The notes under the pieces: model-generated
The model's database searches: none
What the model was told of the DNA's origin: nothing
What the model saw: the letters and a program-made list of their open reading frames with translations, nothing else
Assembly (NCBI RefSeq): GCF_000296695.1
Contig: NZ_BAFK01000004.1
Coordinates: 62,001-126,000 of the forward strand
Direction: 5' to 3'
Source: Rheinheimera nanhaiensis E407-8
GTDB lineage: Bacteria > Pseudomonadota > Gammaproteobacteria > Enterobacterales > Alteromonadaceae
Length of the DNA: 64,000 nucleotides
Program-made: the position numbers and the translations under genes
In this document: in pieces, positions 60,812 to 64,000 of the stretch
How positions within the stretch are numbered: position 1 is the first letter of the stretch
Layout: each line of letters begins with the position of its first letter

Positions 60812-60876
60812 CTATATATCGATAAATTTCGATATGCGCATATATTATCGTCATATCGAGAAATGTCAATATAGAT
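60812..60876. promoter_or_regulatory. Orphan copy of the arsR promoter/operator region
   Basis: TATATATCGATAAATTTCGA, then ATATTATCGTCATATCGA and AAATGTCAATATAGAT. This parallels the arsR promoter at 59385. No open frame follows on the minus strand. The 360 bp to the right (to 61236) hold only a CACCGAGC/GCTCGGTG hairpin near 61111 and the palindrome at 61194. Confidence 0.55.
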
Positions 60877-61193
60877 CTGCAATTTTTTTATACGTCCTTC
60901 CTCAGGCTAACCGGTGCTAGGTTTTAACATGCCTTTGCCTGGATCGCTCCAGCATCAATCAAACCAGCTATTTAACCTTAAGGAGCAGATTTAATTGTTA
61001 TAGCCAGAGTAAACATTAGTAAAAACCCAAAAAGCCTTTCATTGTGTTGTCCTTAACGCAAACGCACGCGGTCTAATTGTCACGATTTCCCCAAAAAACA
61101 TAGCCAACACCGAGCACAGCTCGGTGAATTTCAACCTGACGTTTCATTTACCGAAAAACTGAACTTGGCTAAGGCTTTATTTGCTGCAAAAAC

Positions 61194-61217
61194 TAAGGGC
61201 GCAATAATGCGCCCTTA
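61194..61217. repeat. TAAGGGCGCA palindrome
   Basis: TAAGGGCGCA-ATAA-TGCGCCCTTA is a perfect 10-bp stem, 20 bp after the antitoxin stop on the minus strand. It is related to the GGGCGC hairpins at 2456 and 11061, and could end the toxin-antitoxin transcript. Confidence 0.65.
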
Positions 61218-61236
61218 CGATGAGTTGGTGCGGCGG

Positions 61237-61530
61237 TTATGCCGCTGGCTTGACGCTGAATTGCAAGCCAAGTGCTTTGGCGACTTTTAGTACTGTGCTT
61301 AATTGCGGGTTGCCGTCTGCAGACAAGGCTTTGTATAAGCTCTCACGACCAAGGCCGGTATCACGCGCTAAGGTTGCCATGCCTTTGGCGCGAGCAATAT
61401 CCCCCAATGCTTTGGCGACAAAGCTGGCATCACCATCGCATTCTGCTATTGAGGCTTCAAGATAGGCCGCCATCTCCTCTGGTGTACGCAGGTGCTCTGC
61501 TACATCGTAATCTTGCAGTTTAATGCTCAT
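61237..61530 (-). CDS. Antitoxin of a HigBA/RelBE-like module (HTH)
   Basis: A 97-residue antitoxin of the probable addiction module antidote type. The N-terminus LQDYDVAEHLRTPEEMAAYL and the HTH GMATLARDTGLGRESLYKAL are typical. It would bind the toxin and the operon's own promoter. The ATG at 61530 follows GAGGTGTAAT; four more codons upstream are possible but overlap the toxin stop. It is the second gene; the toxin stop is one base before its ATG. Confidence 0.88.
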   Translation of the reverse strand: MSIKLQDYDVAEHLRTPEEMAAYLEASIAECDGDASFVAKALGDIARAKGMATLARDTGLGRESLYKALSADGNPQLSTVLKVAKALGLQFSVKPAA

Positions 61531-61531
61531 A

Positions 61532-61774
61532 TTACACCTCAAGCTTGTTTACTAATTGGTACGCTAATTCGATATCGGCACGCTGGCTTGCTTTATCACC
61601 GCCGCATAGCAGAATAATCAACACGTTCTGCCGCTGCGTGTAGTACACCCTGTACCCTGGCCCGACATCAATTTTCAGCTCAGACACACCCAACTTTAAA
61701 TTGCGACAGACACCAGGATTACCAGACGCCAGACGCTGGGTTTGCCACTGCGCCGGGGTAATAATGTCAATCAT
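61532..61774 (-). CDS. RelE/HigB-like toxin, apparently shortened
   Basis: An 80-residue toxin of the phage-derived Gp49/addiction module killer family. The C-terminal half is well kept (GVSELKIDVGPGYRVYYTQR and LLCGGDKASQRADIELA). Family members usually have about 95-100 residues; here MIDIITPAQWQTQ runs almost directly into RLASGNPG, so about 20 residues with the usual DRRARARI helix are missing. Toxicity may be lost. It is the first gene of the pair. Confidence 0.8.
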   Translation of the reverse strand: MIDIITPAQWQTQRLASGNPGVCRNLKLGVSELKIDVGPGYRVYYTQRQNVLIILLCGGDKASQRADIELAYQLVNKLEV

Positions 61775-61809
61775 ACAGGCTTACTTCACCGCATAGAACA
61801 GCTGTAACA

Positions 61810-62124
61810 CTAACTGCCAAACTGAAAAAAGATCCCCACGGCCAGCTCGGCCCAGCAGTACAAAAAGGCCAGTGCCACAGCTAATGCCAGCCACAGCCGC
61901 TGCGCCGGTGCTACTTTACGGGCAATGACCACAAAGGCGCTGCTGCTTAAAAACAACAGCAGCCCCATCATGATAAAGTCGCTACTGCTCCAGTTAATCT
62001 CGCCGGTTAGCTGCATGGCGATAAAGGGAATAAGTAATAAAGCGGCAGCAGCTACTGCCAGATAAATAAAAATATGCCGCCGATAAAGCAGTGATGTTGT
62101 TTTGGGAGATAAGGTTTGCGCCAT
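61810..62124 (-). CDS. Small membrane protein, family not recognised
   Basis: A 104-residue protein with three predicted helices (about 16-37, 47-65 and 75-97). The start at 62124 (MAQTLSPKTTSLLYRRHIF) is preferred over an open frame 38 codons longer. The residues YRRHIFIYLAVAAAALLLIPF begin the first helix. No motif gives a function. It is divergent from the BASS transporter gene. Confidence 0.65.
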   Translation of the reverse strand: MAQTLSPKTTSLLYRRHIFIYLAVAAAALLLIPFIAMQLTGEINWSSSDFIMMGLLLFLSSSAFVVIARKVAPAQRLWLALAVALAFLYCWAELAVGIFFQFGS

Positions 62125-62261
62125 AAAGCACCATGCCTTTGTGGTAAAGATGTGCACTAAGTTTAACCTGCAGCTACATGAATACAAGCTGAGTAGCAGT
62201 TGCGCGCCAGGCCGGTTACAGGGTAGCTTAACAACCAATGATCAATACTTGTTAGGCCGCT

Positions 62262-63122
62262 ATGTTTGAAGCATTAACCCAAATTGGCTTACCGCTGGCA
62301 CTTATTCTGATTATGACCGGTGTTGGCATGAGCCTGCGCCCGGCGAATTTTCAGCAAGTGCTGCGCCAGCCCAAGGCATTTTTTGTCGGTGCTACGGCAC
62401 AGCTGCTGTTACTGCCCCTGCTGGCTGTTGGCGTAATTTGGTTATTCGGGCTTAGCGGCGAGCTGGCGGTGGGGTTGTTTATTCTGGCGCTGTGCCCGGG
62501 TGGCACCACATCTAATTTGTACAGTTATCTGGCCAAAGCCGATGTGGGCTTGTCGGTGTCATTAACGGCTTTGGTCGGCTTTGTCTCGCCCTTTACCCTG
62601 CCCCTGCTGGCCGCCTGGGCTATGCAGTATTACCTGGGTGCTGACAGTGCTTTACAGCTGCCACTGATAAAAACCTGGCTTACCTTGCTGATTGTCGGGG
62701 TAGTGCCGGTGTTTGTCGGTATGCTGATTAAAGCCCGCTTTACCGCTTTTGCTGAACGGGCGCAGCCGCTGATTAGCCGTTTTTCCGTGTTGGTGTTGCT
62801 GCTGTTAATTGTCAGCATAGCGCTGGATTTAGGTGATGCACTATGGCACTACCTGCTACTGAGCGGCCCGGCTGCGCTGGCACTGAATATCCTGTCTATG
62901 GCGGCGGGCTATCTGCTTGGCCGCGCACTTTTGCACAATGAGCAGCAATCCCGCACCATTTGCCTGGAGGTCGGCCTGCAAAACGGGACCCTGGCGCTGC
63001 TTATCACCACCGGCATTTTACAAAGTGCAGAAATGTCGATCGCCCCCAGCGTCTATAGCCTGTTAATGTTTGCCAGCGCCAGCCTGTTTACCTGGTGGGT
63101 GTTAAAGCGCAAGCAGACTTAA
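62262..63122 (+). CDS. Bile acid:sodium symporter (BASS)-family transporter
   Basis: A 286-residue inner-membrane transporter with 9-10 helices. The motif ALCPGGTTSNLYSYLAKADVG (about residues 78-98) and EVGLQNGTLALLIT (about 237-250) are BASS sodium- and substrate-binding signatures. Bacterial members carry organic anions such as pantoate, pyruvate or bile-acid-like molecules; the substrate here is not evident. The ATG follows TGTTAGGCCGCT. It stands as a single unit. Confidence 0.9.
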   Translation: MFEALTQIGLPLALILIMTGVGMSLRPANFQQVLRQPKAFFVGATAQLLLLPLLAVGVIWLFGLSGELAVGLFILALCPGGTTSNLYSYLAKADVGLSVSLTALVGFVSPFTLPLLAAWAMQYYLGADSALQLPLIKTWLTLLIVGVVPVFVGMLIKARFTAFAERAQPLISRFSVLVLLLLIVSIALDLGDALWHYLLLSGPAALALNILSMAAGYLLGRALLHNEQQSRTICLEVGLQNGTLALLITTGILQSAEMSIAPSVYSLLMFASASLFTWWVLKRKQT

Positions 63123-63271
63123 CTGTGCAATTGCCAACAAATACCCAGCGTATTCAGGTTGTTGTAACAAAATAGCAGATAATGCCGGTTATCTTGCCGG
63201 TAACCATGTAGAATGCGCGCTTTATAACACACTCAGTGTTGGCGCGTTGGCGCCTATTGGCAGGACTACAG

Positions 63272-63577
63272 ATGAAAAAAACCTTTTTGTCAACCCACCC
63301 CAAACATAAAGCCGAGCGCTGGGTTGAACTGATAAAGCATGAAATTAAAAAGTATTTAAACCGCGAGCGGCGCAAAGCCCTGCCAGAGGGCGCGGACTAC
63401 TGGAGCTTTGATTGCCGCGTGGGCGAAGACGAAACGCAGGCGGTAACGGTGTTTACCTCTGAAATTAATAAGCATATTGATGCCGCAGCCGCAAAGCAGC
63501 TGGACGCGGTGTATGTTGAAATTCTGGCCCGCGCCTTTCAGCACCAGCCAAGGCCGGATGCTGACAGCGCCGAGTAA
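63272..63577 (+). CDS. DUF6172-family protein
   Basis: A 101-residue soluble protein. MKKTFLSTHPKHKAERWVELIKHEIKKYLNRERRK and the following LPEGADYWSFDCRVG are typical of DUF6172. The start at 63272 has CAGGAC upstream and is preferred to an open frame 12 codons longer. Function is unknown; homologues are widespread in gammaproteobacteria. The 90-bp gap to the next gene has no clear terminator. Confidence 0.8.
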   Translation: MKKTFLSTHPKHKAERWVELIKHEIKKYLNRERRKALPEGADYWSFDCRVGEDETQAVTVFTSEINKHIDAAAAKQLDAVYVEILARAFQHQPRPDADSAE

Positions 63578-63668
63578 TTTCGCCTGCGCTGTTTTGCCGG
63601 CACCGTTACCGTTTTATGGCGCAGCTCCGCAGCAGATTTTTGCGTAGCTCTGCTACTAAGGACACTTT

Positions 63669-64000
63669 ATGCAATTTTCATCATTAGATTTAGCCGCTGA
63701 TCTAAAGCGCGCGTTGGATGCCTGCGGCTACAGCGAGATGACAGCGGTACAACAGCAGGCCATACCACCGGCGCGGCGCGGTAAAGATTTACAGGTTACC
63801 GCGCAAACCGGCACTGGCAAAACCGCCGCCTTTGCTATTCCGCTGCTGCAGCGCATGCTGGACAAACCTAAAGCCACCGTAGCCAGCCGGCCACGCGCTT
63901 TAGTACTTACGCCAACCCGCGAGCTGGCCGAGCAAATTGCCGCTGCCTTTACCCGCTATGCACAGTTTTTACCGCTTAGCAGCACCGCCTTATATGGCGG
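63669..64000 (+). CDS. DEAD-box RNA helicase (partial, N-terminus only)
   Basis: The frame from ATG 63669 runs to the window edge (110 residues). Key motifs: Q motif MTAVQQQAIPPA (about residues 24-35), Walker A AQTGTGKT (45-52) and motif Ia LTPTRELAEQI. This is a RhlE/DeaD-type ATP-dependent RNA helicase involved in ribosome assembly or mRNA turnover. The exact subgroup cannot be assigned without the C-terminus. Confidence 0.9.
   Translation, partial: MQFSSLDLAADLKRALDACGYSEMTAVQQQAIPPARRGKDLQVTAQTGTGKTAAFAIPLLQRMLDKPKATVASRPRALVLTPTRELAEQIAAAFTRYAQFLPLSSTALYG

Noticed and set aside
1-64000. CRISPR arrays, insertion sequences, rRNA genes and prophage genes
   Set aside because: No regular spaced repeats, transposase, integrase or rRNA sequence was seen on either strand.

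Overview
The window reads as a chromosomal segment of a facultatively anaerobic gammaproteobacterium. The gene set and protein style (NarK, NnrS, qNOR, UbiTUV, HemN, SirB2, many Alteromonadales/Chromatiales-type proteins) suggest a Rheinheimera/Alishewanella-like organism. This is judged from recognisable protein families only; no database search was run. No complete rRNA, tRNA, transposase, prophage or CRISPR array is seen.

Left part (1-28.4 kb) is a nitrate, nitric oxide and anaerobic-metabolism block. It holds anaerobic ribonucleotide reductase (nrdG-nrdD, behind an FNR-type box), a quinol nitric oxide reductase (norZ), a MOSC protein, an HPP-CBS membrane protein, a nitrate-sensing-type chemoreceptor, oxygen-independent haem synthesis (hemN), oxygen-independent ubiquinone synthesis (ubiT, ubiU-ubiV), molybdenum cofactor genes (mog, moeB), a PP2C-kinase fusion, two NarK transporters, nnrS, a DGC-type protein behind a perfect FNR palindrome, the NO sensor norR and the iron-sulfur repair gene ytfE. 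Both norZ and ytfE have three GT-N7-AC NorR-type sites in nearly the same geometry, followed by a sigma-54-type promoter, so norR probably controls both.

At 28.99-29.09 kb lies a 3' fragment of a tRNA-Val(GAC) with a strong terminator. This is the usual footprint of site-specific integration. Just before it is an AT-rich stretch with three phased palindromic operator-like sites.

The middle and right part (29.2-61 kb) is accessory in character. It has a LysR-controlled HlyD/ABC/FtsX exporter, an amidohydrolase/isochorismatase/XapX group, three paralogous AraC regulators, a GAF-PAS histidine kinase with a FixJ-type regulator, a Bacteroidota-like zinc peptidase, KefC plus azoreductase, a discoidin-dihaem lipoprotein, pirin, an LLM flavin oxidoreductase, two zinc-less MDR reductases, a monooxygenase and an ArsR repressor. 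The theme is electrophile, quinone and redox stress. Several gene remnants (SDR, LysR, RidA-like, pntB, a deleted arsR copy) show active gene loss. A 17-20 bp motif, ACCTATACmTArGCATAG, recurs upstream of three separate transcription units here and may mark an undescribed regulon.

The right end (61.2-64 kb) returns to ordinary chromosome: a toxin-antitoxin pair with an apparently shortened toxin, a small membrane protein, a BASS-family transporter, a DUF6172 protein and the start of a DEAD-box RNA helicase cut by the window edge.
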